A DNA stretch of 64,000 nucleotides, taken from positions 4,649,001 to 4,713,000 of the forward strand of contig NZ_CP108427.1 of NCBI RefSeq assembly GCF_035982055.1, in the 5' to 3' direction. This document shows, piece after piece, positions 34,677-42,728 of the stretch; the first letter of the stretch is position 1; the number at the start of each line of letters is the position of its first letter. This stretch comes from Streptomyces sp. NBC_01288 (GTDB lineage: Bacteria; Actinomycetota; Actinomycetes; Streptomycetales; Streptomycetaceae). The notes under the pieces are model-generated. The model was not told where the DNA came from. It saw only the letters and a list, made by a program, of their open reading frames with translations, and made no database searches. Made by a program: the position numbers and the translations under genes.

Positions 34677-35534
34677 GTGGCCAGGATCTCAGAAATCCCA
34701 ATACAGGCAACCATGAAGATTAACACCTCATCCAAAGAACTGCTCTTCTCGACGATCAGAATAAGCAACAAAGGCCTGGGTACCGTGGGGACCGGATTTT
34801 TCGCTCACGCCTTCGTCGGGGATGAACTCGTCGTCCCTCTAATCGTCACCAATAAGCATGTGCTTGAGGGCACCGATCAAATAATTCTTGGATTCCTGGC
34901 AAAGTCGCCCGAAACTGGCGAACCGAGATACGGGGAACGCCGCGACATCGCGATCAGCGGAGATGCCTGGATTGGCCACCCGGATCCACAGGTCGATATC
35001 GCCGTCATACCAATTTCTAAAATAATCAACACGATTAGCGACCTCTTCTACAAGACCATACCTACAGCTCTCATGGAGTTCACCGAGGAAGAAATCTTCA
35101 TCGATGCGGTTGAGGAGATAACGTTCATCGGATACCCAAGCGGCCATCAGGATCCATTCCACCTCACCCCGATCACCAGGAGAGGGATATCGGCCACCCC
35201 GATTGAGATGCCATTCGGCGGAAAGAAGATTTTCTTGGTCGATGGTTCCATTTTCGGAGGAAGCAGTGGAAGTCCCGTGTTCCTCCTCAACGAAGGAACG
35301 TATCGATCCGGGCCAACCAATGTCACGACCGGCAATCGGATGGTCCTTGTAGGGATCATCGCCGCATCGATACAGCAAGTAACTGACGAACCCGTAGTGG
35401 CGAATCACGTTCCTCATGTCGCTCTCGCGCGCGAGCTAGACTTGGGGATCGTCTTCAATCGCCACGCAATACTGGAGACCATTGATACTTGTCTCGCCAA
35501 GATGGGACAGCGGAGAGTCTCTAAAGTGAACTAG
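34677..35534 (+). CDS. Trypsin-like serine protease, conflict-system type
   Basis: 285 aa from GTG 34677; ATG 34713 is a possible alternative, as neither has a strong ribosome site. The triad is visible: His61 in TNKHVL, Asp107 in PQVDIAVI, Ser197 in FGGSSGSPV. No signal peptide or membrane segment is seen, so it is a cytosolic protease rather than an HtrA-type exported one, and there is no PDZ domain. The coding sequence is clearly AT-richer than the surrounding element (many ATA, AAA and TTC codons), a sign of recent acquisition. A terminator hairpin follows. Confidence 0.82.
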   Translation: MARISEIPIQATMKINTSSKELLFSTIRISNKGLGTVGTGFFAHAFVGDELVVPLIVTNKHVLEGTDQIILGFLAKSPETGEPRYGERRDIAISGDAWIGHPDPQVDIAVIPISKIINTISDLFYKTIPTALMEFTEEEIFIDAVEEITFIGYPSGHQDPFHLTPITRRGISATPIEMPFGGKKIFLVDGSIFGGSSGSPVFLLNEGTYRSGPTNVTTGNRMVLVGIIAASIQQVTDEPVVANHVPHVALARELDLGIVFNRHAILETIDTCLAKMGQRRVSKVN

Positions 35535-35596
35535 AAAACCCTCTGAGGCAATTATGCGATTAGCTTCTTTGCGGGATTCGGAGACGGAAAAATACG

Positions 35597-35625
35597 AAGG
35601 GCCCGGCCCATTAGACCAGGCCCTT
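35597..35625 (+). terminator. Terminator after the protease gene
   Basis: AAGGGCC (35597) pairs with GGCCCTT (35619) and is followed by TGTAC. It lies 63 bp after the protease stop. Confidence 0.55.
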
Positions 35626-35733
35626 TGTACGTCTACGGACGAAAAGACTTGGGATCCCTGCGTCTTACGCCATACTCGCTTTTGAGGTTTGTTCGTACTG
35701 GTCAGAGGATGAGGCGGAGCGAACAGCACCCCA

Positions 35734-36399
35734 TCAGGTACGTTGCGCCGCGTCCGGGATGAGTCGACTCGTGAATCCCTGGTCACGTAGGCGCTCGTAC
35801 GCGGCCACGACGGTATCCGGCACAGCCTGCTCGATGGCCAGACCCCATCCAGGGAAGACGAGCACTCGTTGCAGGGCTCCGACGATCATGTCGATCACCA
35901 TGCGAGCGTCTCCGATGGAGTCGGTGTACTCCTCCAAGCCCATCGGCGTGGACGCGCACACGACCTCAACCTCGGGCCAGAGTTTTCGCATCATGGCGTA
36001 GGAGCGCCGTTCTTCATACGGCTTGCTCACGAGCAGGACAGACGAGACCGTGACGCCGGCCTCTGCCAGCACCGCTTTGCTGAGCTCGATGTTCTCGCCG
36101 GTGTTCGTTGCATGCGGTTCCAGGAGTACGGCGGAATCCGGCACCCCGAGTTGCAACGCCCGCTCTCGGTAGTGAACAGCCTCGCCACGCGGCATGCGTG
36201 CTCGGGTCGTTGGGCTGGTCGCCCCTGTGAATACGATCACTGGCGCCATGCCCTGGTGATACAGCTCCGCTGTCACGTCAGCCACGCCGAGGTCGTGACT
36301 GCCCAATCCGACAGCCACGGAGCAGGGCCGTGGGGTGTGGTGCATGCGGTGGTAGTCCCACAGAAGTCGGACATCCGGCCATGCCTGTGCAGGGATCAC
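35734..36399 (-). CDS. YdcF-family (DUF218) protein
   Basis: 221 aa from GTG 36399, overlapping the stop of the GntR gene (GTGA), so translated with it. AVGLGSHDLGVADVTAELY, VIVFTGATSPTT, EPHATNTGENI and VLLVSKPYEERRSYAMM are the DUF218 motifs forming the nucleotide-like binding cleft. There is no membrane segment, unlike SanA/ElyC. It is frequently encoded beside the GntR repressor in Streptomyces AICEs; its function there is unknown. Confidence 0.85.
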   Translation of the reverse strand: MIPAQAWPDVRLLWDYHRMHHTPRPCSVAVGLGSHDLGVADVTAELYHQGMAPVIVFTGATSPTTRARMPRGEAVHYRERALQLGVPDSAVLLEPHATNTGENIELSKAVLAEAGVTVSSVLLVSKPYEERRSYAMMRKLWPEVEVVCASTPMGLEEYTDSIGDARMVIDMIVGALQRVLVFPGWGLAIEQAVPDTVVAAYERLRDQGFTSRLIPDAAQRT

Positions 36400-37190
36400 T
36401 TGCTCTCACCCTCCGCCTTCGTTGAGTCGGGCACTTTGAAGTCGTAGGACCATGCGAACCGCGTCGCCGCATGCACCCCAATGGCGAACTCAACTACGGT
36501 CCCATCGGCCGTGTACGTGGTGCGGTGCAGTTCCACCACCCACTCACCCGCCGAGAGCTGGAGTAGCTGAGCCTCTTCCGCCGTGGGCACCCGCGCGAAG
36601 AGTTCCTCGGTCATGTGGTCGATCTCGTATCCGGCGTCGTACAGGACACGGAACCCGCCGCCTCGCCCGGCAGGGCCCGGGGTCGGGTCGACGATGCGGG
36701 TTCCTTCGACGTGCTCGGGCCGGTAGTAGCTGGTCAGGGTGTGAGTCGGTTGCGTGCCCTCTTTCACCACGCGCGCCCGTGCGTAGACATCGGCCCCCTC
36801 GGGCAAGCCGTGAGCTGCGGCCACGGCTGCCGATGCTTTGACTCGGCTGACCGTCTGGGTCTGCTCGTTCCGGCGGTATGAGCGACCAGACGCCACGCGG
36901 TCCGCGATGAACGCGACCTCATCACCGTCCCGCCACTTCGCCTTGTCGTACCGCGCGATGCCGAGCCGTTTGAGCGGCTGTTGCTGGCGCACCACGGTGC
37001 CGTGGCCGCGCGAGGACGTCACCAGCCCCTGAGCTTCCAGCTCCTTGTACGCCTTGTGAACGGTGTCCTTTGACCCCTCGCCGGCCGCGACCAGGTCTCT
37101 GATCTGGGGCAACTGGGCGCCCGGCTTGATCTCGCCGCTTCTGATCTGTTCCGCGAACCTGTCGGCCAGTTCGCGCCACTTCGGTGCCAC
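36396..37190 (-). CDS. GntR-family repressor (KorSA-like)
   Basis: 264 aa from GTG 37190, chosen for the perfect AAAGGAGGT site 5 bases upstream. N-terminal GntR winged helix (RELADRFAEQIRSGEIKPGAQLP ... GSKDTVHKAYKELEAQGLV) and C-terminal UTRA ligand domain (about 95-255). In pSAM2-type elements KorSA represses transfer and replication genes. Three near-identical palindromes between this gene and the divergent transfer operon (37224-37296) are the likely operators, giving autoregulation plus control of the operon. Confidence 0.88.
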   Translation of the reverse strand: MAPKWRELADRFAEQIRSGEIKPGAQLPQIRDLVAAGEGSKDTVHKAYKELEAQGLVTSSRGHGTVVRQQQPLKRLGIARYDKAKWRDGDEVAFIADRVASGRSYRRNEQTQTVSRVKASAAVAAAHGLPEGADVYARARVVKEGTQPTHTLTSYYRPEHVEGTRIVDPTPGPAGRGGGFRVLYDAGYEIDHMTEELFARVPTAEEAQLLQLSAGEWVVELHRTTYTADGTVVEFAIGVHAATRFAWSYDFKVPDSTKAEGESK

Positions 37191-37223
37191 GCAGACCTCC
37201 TTTCGACGCGTCCCAGTGAAGCA

Positions 37224-37296
37224 CAGTCCTAGGACTGTTGACAGTCCCAGGACTGCGGTGCATTCTCTTCTCAGGCCGCTCGCAGTCCTAGGACAG
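37224..37296. promoter_or_regulatory. Operator array of the GntR repressor with overlapping promoter
   Basis: Perfect palindrome CAGTCCTAGGACTG at 37224-37237, near-perfect CAGTCCCAGGACTG at 37242-37255 (18 bp apart), and a third copy CAGTCCTAGGACAG at 37283-37296. TTGACA at 37238-37243 lies between the first two and, with CATTCT 17 bp downstream, could be the rightward promoter of the transfer operon, so bound repressor would block it. Confidence 0.7.
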
Positions 37297-37412
37297 CGAA
37301 CGGAAAAGGCCCTCTTTGGGCTGCTTCGACCTGCACTACCGCAGAGCGCCCGGCGGGTCTCGTGAGGACGAGAACCCCTCTGACCAGGGGTTACCGCGCT
37401 TGCTGGGGAGGG

Positions 37413-37435
37413 TCTGTTCTTTGAGAACTCAACAG
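37413..37435 (+). promoter_or_regulatory. rRNA-leader-like (boxA-like) sequence
   Basis: The stretch GTTCTTTGAGAACTCAACAG resembles the conserved leader/antitermination segment preceding actinobacterial 16S rRNA genes. Here it lies in the long leader between the repressor operators and the first gene of the transfer operon. Confidence 0.4.
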
Positions 37436-37618
37436 AGTGTTTGAGGGAAACCTGCCCCACCTCCGCAAACAAGCGGGCGGGCGCGCACGGGTTCTGTCCC
37501 GAGCGCGGTACAGCGCAACCCGACCTTTCCGCAGCTCATCCGCTGCGGCCGGTTGCCTCCGCTGCTCGTCTCGTACGAGCAGCGCTGAGGGGAGCCGGAA
37601 ACCCGACTTCAACGGCGC

Positions 37619-37648
37619 GCGGCCCCGGTGCTCGAACACCGGGGCCGC
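37619..37648 (+). terminator. Hairpin in the transfer-operon leader
   Basis: Perfect 12-bp GC stem (37619-37630 with 37637-37648), 6-base loop, no T tract, 39 bp before the first gene. Either an attenuator or an mRNA-stabilising stem. Confidence 0.5.
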
Positions 37649-37686
37649 TGTTCGGGCCGTTCCACGCTGAGAGGGAACACGACCCA

Positions 37687-37956
37687 ATGAAGCACATCGT
37701 CACTGTTCAAGAGGCTGTTACCGCTTTCGCCGACTGGATCGAGCCCACGAACGCGGAACTGGACGCGATCGAGCAGGAAATGCCCGCTATCACGGCGGGT
37801 GTCGACCTGCTCAACGCGCAGATCATCACCCTGGACCGCACCCCGAGCGAGCTGGACCAGCAGCGCATCCGCCGCGCCTGGCGCCGCCTGCTGACGGCCC
37901 GCCGTGAGCAGGCCAACCGCACCACCGACGGGATGCTTCCGGAGGTGGGCGCGTGA
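37687..37956 (+). CDS. Small conserved AICE protein (DUF6284-like)
   Basis: 89 aa from ATG 37687. MKHIVTVQEAVTAFADWIEPTNAELDAIEQEM resembles the DUF6284 family found at the start of transfer operons in Streptomyces integrative elements. It is all-helical and acidic, with an Arg-rich C-terminal helix (RRAWRRLLTARREQ). Function unknown. The stop overlaps the GTG of the next gene. Confidence 0.7.
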   Translation: MKHIVTVQEAVTAFADWIEPTNAELDAIEQEMPAITAGVDLLNAQIITLDRTPSELDQQRIRRAWRRLLTARREQANRTTDGMLPEVGA

Positions 37957-38399
37957 GCACCACCAATCAGAATCTGACCGCTGCGCACGCCGAGGTGAAG
38001 GCGGAGATTGCGCGGACCGACAACAAGACCGCCCTGTTGCTGGCGTTCGTCGGCGCGGTCCTGGCCGGCGCCTGGACCATCGCGCACGGCCTCCCGCTCA
38101 ACCCGCCCGCCGTGGTGGTCGGCGTGCTCGGCATGGGACTGCTGCTCGCGGCGGCGGGGCTGCTGCTGCGGTCGACGCGTCCCAACCTGAGCGGCCGGCA
38201 CGGCTTCCCGCTGTGGGCCACCCTCACCCCCGAGCAGATCGCCGACGCGGTATCCGGTGACCTTGCTGCCGACATCGCGGGGCTGTCCCGCCTGGCGGTC
38301 GCCAAGTTCACCTGCCTGCGCCGCGCGGTCGACCTGACCCTGACCGGCGGCGCCCTGCTCGTTCTCGCGGCGCTGATCGCGGCGGGAGGTGTGCGGTGA
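37953..38399 (+). CDS. PycTM-like membrane protein (Pycsar-effector-type domain)
   Basis: 148 aa from GTG 37953 (GTGA overlap with the upstream stop). AHAEVKAEIARTDNKTALLLAF is the signature opening of the Pycsar effector TM domain. Two hydrophobic segments (about 28-45 and 52-72) and one at the end (about 128-145) follow. In Pycsar defence such proteins damage the membrane when they bind cyclic UMP/CMP. No pyrimidine cyclase is encoded nearby, so this AICE-resident copy may serve transfer or entry exclusion instead. Confidence 0.7.
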   Translation: MSTTNQNLTAAHAEVKAEIARTDNKTALLLAFVGAVLAGAWTIAHGLPLNPPAVVVGVLGMGLLLAAAGLLLRSTRPNLSGRHGFPLWATLTPEQIADAVSGDLAADIAGLSRLAVAKFTCLRRAVDLTLTGGALLVLAALIAAGGVR

Positions 38400-39313
38400 A
38401 CCGCTTGGGGAAGAGCCTGCTCATCACCGCGCTGGTCGTGGTGGTCGGAATGGCGTTCCGGGTGTCCTGGAACGCGTTGCGGGACATCGCCAACGCGATC
38501 GGTGCGGACCACACCGCCGCGACGCTGTACCCGTTCGTGGTCGACGGCCTGATGGCGCTCGCCCTGGTCGCCACCCTCGTACTCGCCGGCAACGACCGGA
38601 AGTTCGCACTGCGGGTGCTGGGCACCTACACGGGCGCGTCCCTGGTCCTCAACTACGTGCACGGCCTGGTCCCCGCCCTGCATGGTGCCACGGTCGACTG
38701 GGGACGGTTGGCCGACTGGGACCCCGCCAACTGGGCGTTGGTGCTGCTGGCGACGTCGCTTCCGGTCGGGTCGATCTACTTCGGTTCCGATCTCGTCGCG
38801 AAGGTCCTGCACCACCAGCCCGCCCCGACTCCGACCCCGGTCGCAAATGCGGAGGAATCTACTGAGACCACAATGAAACGGTCTACGGCTGACCTGCCCG
38901 AATCGACCCCCGCACCGATCAACACGCCCGCCGTGGCGAACCCCGTACCGACGCCCAATCCGGTGCCGCTCGGCTTCCTGAAGTCGACTCTCCCACTCAA
39001 GCCCGCACCCGCCATCGAGTCGACCTCGGTCAACTCGATCGGGTCGACTCCGAAGCGGACAACGGTTGCGGCGGCATCGACCCGCCCGCGTGCGGCGACC
39101 GGCCGCGTCCCCGAGGCGGGCCGATCGCCCCGACCGAAGCGCACGCAGGCGCAGTTGCTCGACGAGGCCCGCACCGCGACCACGGGACTGCCGGACGCGA
39201 AGGTGACCGCAGAGGGCATCCGCCGCGAGATCCACACCTCACCGGCGAACGCCCGGATGCTGCGTGACGCGCTGCTTGCCGAGCGCGCCGGTACGGCTGT
39301 CGGGACGCCGTGA
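38396..39313 (+). CDS. SpdB-like spread protein (DUF2637)
   Basis: 305 aa from GTG 38396, overlapping the previous stop. The N-terminal 140 residues hold about four membrane helices with the DUF2637 pattern (SWNALRDIANAIGADHTAATLYPFVVDGLMALAL). The C-terminal half is a Pro/Thr-rich linker and a basic helical end (RTQAQLLDEARTATTGLP) that looks like a DNA-binding HTH. Spd proteins help spread transferred DNA between compartments of the recipient mycelium, working with the TraSA translocase encoded downstream. Confidence 0.85.
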   Translation: MNRLGKSLLITALVVVVGMAFRVSWNALRDIANAIGADHTAATLYPFVVDGLMALALVATLVLAGNDRKFALRVLGTYTGASLVLNYVHGLVPALHGATVDWGRLADWDPANWALVLLATSLPVGSIYFGSDLVAKVLHHQPAPTPTPVANAEESTETTMKRSTADLPESTPAPINTPAVANPVPTPNPVPLGFLKSTLPLKPAPAIESTSVNSIGSTPKRTTVAAASTRPRAATGRVPEAGRSPRPKRTQAQLLDEARTATTGLPDAKVTAEGIRREIHTSPANARMLRDALLAERAGTAVGTP

Positions 39314-39711
39314 TGTCCGCCGCCTACGGCAAGTGCTACGACCCTTCCGGAGCCCGCTACGGCGTCCCCACCTTCCCCTGGAAGTACGCCCCCAGCGACG
39401 AGCAGTACGCCACCCGCCGCCAGTTGCGGGCGCGTGGCCTGCGTCCGGGCGGTCAGCCGATAGCGGCGCAGGTCATGCGCATCAACCGACGCTCCGGCAC
39501 GGTCCGGGTCGCCTACCTGTACCGCATCGACCTCGCGCTGCCGGTACGGCCGATGACGTCGCGGAAGTGGGGCGCCCTCGCGCTGGCCATGCTCGCCCGC
39601 CAGACGTGCCCGGTCTGCGGTGTCGTCTACAGCTACTGCATGCCGCGCTCGCTCGGCATGTGCGTGCTGTGCGCCTACCCCACCAACACCCCTGCTCCGG
39701 ACGGGAGTTGA
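39313..39711 (+). CDS. RRQRL-motif zinc-binding protein
   Basis: 132 aa from ATG 39313 (GTG 39310 in frame also possible; either is coupled to the upstream stop). The N-terminal YATRRQLRARGLRPGGQP corresponds to the RRQRL motif of a protein family common in actinobacterial AICEs. A zinc ribbon with CPVC and CVLC pairs lies near residues 99-123. Predicted to bind nucleic acid in conjugation or replication; no direct function is known. Confidence 0.8.
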   Translation: MSAAYGKCYDPSGARYGVPTFPWKYAPSDEQYATRRQLRARGLRPGGQPIAAQVMRINRRSGTVRVAYLYRIDLALPVRPMTSRKWGALALAMLARQTCPVCGVVYSYCMPRSLGMCVLCAYPTNTPAPDGS

Positions 39712-39713
39712 GC

Positions 39714-40031
39714 ATGTCGAAATCCGAGATCCGCCGCCTGGACCGCGAGATCCAGAAGACCGCGAACAAGCTGGAAGCGGTCCGCAAGGGCGAGTGGTGG
39801 CCGCTGAACGGCTCGGAGCGCCGGGCGATGGCGCGCGCCATCGCCGGCGGCTCCTACCAGGTCGTACGCGGCAGGAACCCCGGCCGTGCCGAGCAGCAGA
39901 TGGAGACCACCGGTTCCGCAGCCGAGATGCGGCTGAACGCCGAACTGACCGCCCTGCACTCCGAGAAACAGCGGCTCATCACCGAGGCCGCCCGCGCCAA
40001 GGCCGCGAAGAAGGCGTCGGGGTGGTGGTGA
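39714..40031 (+). CDS. Hypothetical AICE operon protein
   Basis: 105 aa from ATG 39714, GGGAG upstream. Highly charged and helical: a coiled-coil start (SEIRRLDREIQKTANKLEAV), a basic centre with YQVVRGRNPGRAEQQ, and a second coiled coil ending in AKAAKKASGWW. Not recognised as a named family. Coupled by GTGA overlap to the next gene. Confidence 0.7.
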   Translation: MSKSEIRRLDREIQKTANKLEAVRKGEWWPLNGSERRAMARAIAGGSYQVVRGRNPGRAEQQMETTGSAAEMRLNAELTALHSEKQRLITEAARAKAAKKASGWW

Positions 40032-40336
40032 GCGTGGACCAGCAGCGTTGCGCCGCCGCCCACCCGCAGGACCCCACCCCCTGTGACGGACCGCCCGCCG
40101 TGACCGTGCTGGACACGGTGGGCGCCGGCGCGGACGGGTGCGAGCACCACGGCGCCCGCATCCTCGCCTCCCTGGACGGGGGCCGCGTCTACGCCCTTCC
40201 CGACGCTCCGGCCGGCGCCGCGATCCGCGTGTTCAAGGCCGCCGACACGACCCGCCCCTTCTGCTGGTTCGACGGCCCCCGTAGTGAGCCGTCCCAGCTC
40301 AGCCGTGCCGAGAACCGCAGCCGGCACCAGCGCTGA
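40028..40336 (+). CDS. Hypothetical AICE operon protein
   Basis: 102 aa from GTG 40028 (overlap with the previous stop). Contains several Cys/His residues early (RCAAAHP, PCDGPP, CEHHG) that could bind a metal, then a beta-rich RVYALPDAPAGAAIRVFKAA. Its position directly before the translocase gene is typical of small AICE proteins of unknown role. Confidence 0.65.
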   Translation: MSVDQQRCAAAHPQDPTPCDGPPAVTVLDTVGAGADGCEHHGARILASLDGGRVYALPDAPAGAAIRVFKAADTTRPFCWFDGPRSEPSQLSRAENRSRHQR

Positions 40337-40394
40337 CCCCCTCGTCTTTCCTCGAACTCCCGCCCCCGCAAGGGCAGTCAGGAGCAGTTCCCGC

Positions 40395-42521
40395 ATGTCC
40401 GAGAACGTCGTACGACTCGTCAAAGCCCCGCCCACCGGCCCCGAGTCGGCGTCGGCGCCCACGGTCCTGACCGTGGTCCCCGACGCCCCGCCCGCGCCCC
40501 TGGTCCCCCTGTGGGTGCGCTCCGGCCGTGCCGTGAAGACGGCGGTCACCCACGACACCACGAAGTCCGCCGCCCGTGCGGTGGCCCGGCACAGCCTCTA
40601 CACGTTCAACGGCGGGCGGATCGTGGCCCGCCGTGCGTGGGACGGGAAGACCGGGGCCCGCTACGAGCGCATGATCCGTGCCGCCGAGGTCGCGGGGAAC
40701 CTGGAGGTGGCGGAGGAGTGGGAGGACCGGTTGCAGCGCTTCCGCCAGGCCCGCCACCACCGCCGCATGGACCTCCTCCACTCGCCCGTGGAAGCGGCCA
40801 AGGGTGTCGGGGTCGGTGCCGCCATGAGCGTCGGGGTGCTGGTCGCGCTCGGGGTCGTGATGGCCATCAACAACCACGACATCCGCGACGTGATCACGCC
40901 GTTGAAGGCGACGATCGAGTTCATCGCGACCCTGATCCGGATCGTGCAAATCATCTGGCCCACCGCGATCGTCCTCGGTCCGCTGTTCGCCCTGCTCGCC
41001 CTGTGGACCGTGGGCAGCAAACAGCAGGCTGCCCCGCAGTGGGCGCTGCCCGCCAACGTCCGCAACGGGGAGGGTGAGCCGATCACCCCATCCATCGTCG
41101 TCAAGGCGCTGCGCGACCTCGGGGTGCCCGCGCTGCGCAACGCCATCAAGGAGATGGGCGACGCCGGCGCGTCCATGCTCGGTCCGATCCGGATCGCCGG
41201 ATGCGGTGTCGAGGTCGACGTCACCCTGCCCTCCGGGGTGTCCACCAACGAGGTCCAGCAGCGCCGCCGCAAGCTGGCGGAGAACCTCACGAGGCACGAG
41301 CACGAGGTGTTCATCACCATCCCCGAAGCGGCCCGCACGGTCCGCCTGTGGGTCGCCGACTCCGGGGCGCTCGATGAGCCGATCGGCCCGTCTCCGCTGG
41401 TCACCGACGAGACGCTGACCGCGAACTACAAGACCGGCCGCGCCCCGTGGGGGCAGGACCTGCGCGGGGACGGTGCCGCACTGTCGCTGTATCAGCGCCA
41501 CCTGCTCATCACCGGTCTGTCCAACCAGGGCAAGACCGCAGCCCTGCGCGCCCTCGCCCTGTGGGCCGCGCTCGACAAGACTGTCGAGTTCCGGATCGCC
41601 GACCTGAAGGGCGCCGGGGACTGGGCCATGTTCGAGGGCCTGGCAACCACCCTGATCCAGGGCCCGACCGACGAGGACGTCATCGCGGCGACCGAGATGG
41701 TCGAAGGCCTGGTCGAAGAGATGGAACAGCGGCTGGAACAGCGCCGCCGCGACCCCTCCACGGTCTTCGAGCCGCTGATCGGCATCGTCGACGAAGCGCA
41801 GGTCGCGTTCATGTGCCCGGCCAAGGACGACGACAAGCGCCCCTACGGCGGATCCAAGGCCACCTCCCGCTACTTCATGGCCGTGCGCAAGGTCCACAAC
41901 CAGGGCCGCGTCGTCGACGTGCTGATGTGGGAAGGCACCCAGGACCCCACCGACCAGAACCTCCCCAAACTGGTCCGCGAGGGCGCCCACACCCGGGCCT
42001 CGCTCGCCCTGGGCACCGAATCGCAGGCCGTCATGGCGCTCGGGGAGAAGGCCGTCAACGGCGGCGCCGCCCCGCACCTGCTCCGCCAGGGCCTCGACAA
42101 GGGAACCCTGGTCGTCGCCTCGGACGGGATCGCCATCCCCAAGGGCCAGTCCTCCATCACGGTCCGCACCCACTTCATCGACGACGCCGGCGCCGACGCC
42201 ATCACCGAACGGGCCAAGGCCCTGCGCAACGGAGTCACCACCCTGCGCGCCGTCGACCGCGGCGAGGCACGTGACCCGCTCGCCGACATCGACGCGGTGG
42301 CCGGCGACGGGAAGCGCGCGTTCACGCAGGACATCATCAAGCGGCTCGCCGCGCTGAGCGAGGACGCCTACGGCGCCTGGTCGTTCGGCGATCTCAGCCG
42401 CGTGCTGGAGTCCTACGGCATCGAGGCCTACAAGTCCCACGGGCGGATGGTCGTGCGCCGCGACGACATCACCGCCGCCCTCGCCGAACGCGACACGGAC
42501 GGTTCCGCTTCCGCCTCCTGA
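40395..42521 (+). CDS. FtsK/SpoIIIE-type DNA translocase (TraSA/TraB-like)
   Basis: 708 aa from ATG 40395, AGGAG upstream. Two membrane helices (about 137-157 and 190-215) are followed by the ATPase: Walker A GLSNQGKTAA (Lys380), Walker B LIGIVDEAQV, and an arginine/sensor region. The C-terminus (about 640-700) is a winged helix (KRLAALSEDAYGAWSFGDLS ... YGIEAYKSHGRMVVRRD), as in TraB proteins that recognise clt repeats. This single protein moves double-stranded plasmid DNA between mycelia. The repeat cluster right after the gene is a candidate binding site. Confidence 0.92.
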   Translation: MSENVVRLVKAPPTGPESASAPTVLTVVPDAPPAPLVPLWVRSGRAVKTAVTHDTTKSAARAVARHSLYTFNGGRIVARRAWDGKTGARYERMIRAAEVAGNLEVAEEWEDRLQRFRQARHHRRMDLLHSPVEAAKGVGVGAAMSVGVLVALGVVMAINNHDIRDVITPLKATIEFIATLIRIVQIIWPTAIVLGPLFALLALWTVGSKQQAAPQWALPANVRNGEGEPITPSIVVKALRDLGVPALRNAIKEMGDAGASMLGPIRIAGCGVEVDVTLPSGVSTNEVQQRRRKLAENLTRHEHEVFITIPEAARTVRLWVADSGALDEPIGPSPLVTDETLTANYKTGRAPWGQDLRGDGAALSLYQRHLLITGLSNQGKTAALRALALWAALDKTVEFRIADLKGAGDWAMFEGLATTLIQGPTDEDVIAATEMVEGLVEEMEQRLEQRRRDPSTVFEPLIGIVDEAQVAFMCPAKDDDKRPYGGSKATSRYFMAVRKVHNQGRVVDVLMWEGTQDPTDQNLPKLVREGAHTRASLALGTESQAVMALGEKAVNGGAAPHLLRQGLDKGTLVVASDGIAIPKGQSSITVRTHFIDDAGADAITERAKALRNGVTTLRAVDRGEARDPLADIDAVAGDGKRAFTQDIIKRLAALSEDAYGAWSFGDLSRVLESYGIEAYKSHGRMVVRRDDITAALAERDTDGSASAS

Positions 42522-42548
42522 TCACGGGGAGGAACACCCGCCCGGCGC

Positions 42549-42703
42549 GGGGAGGCGGGGAGAACTCCCCAACCGCCTCCCCGTCCCGCCTCCCCCATGT
42601 TGATCAGCGGAAACATCGTTTTGGGGAGGCGGGGAGGCACCCCAGGTCAGCCCCCGAAAACCCCCTCCACAGCACCCCCTGAAGGGGGTGTGTCCGCCTC
42701 CCC
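42549..42703. repeat. Inverted decamer cluster after the translocase gene (candidate clt)
   Basis: GGGGAGGCGG occurs at 42549 and 42623, and its complement CCGCCTCCCC at 42573, 42586 and 42694: five copies in both orientations in 155 bp, with a further overlapping GGGGAGGC at 42631. A 7-bp hairpin (42673-42690, loop TGAA) lies among them. No gene is present between 42522 and 42728. Confidence 0.7.
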
Positions 42704-42728
42704 AACCCGTGTTCGGAAGGGATTCCGC

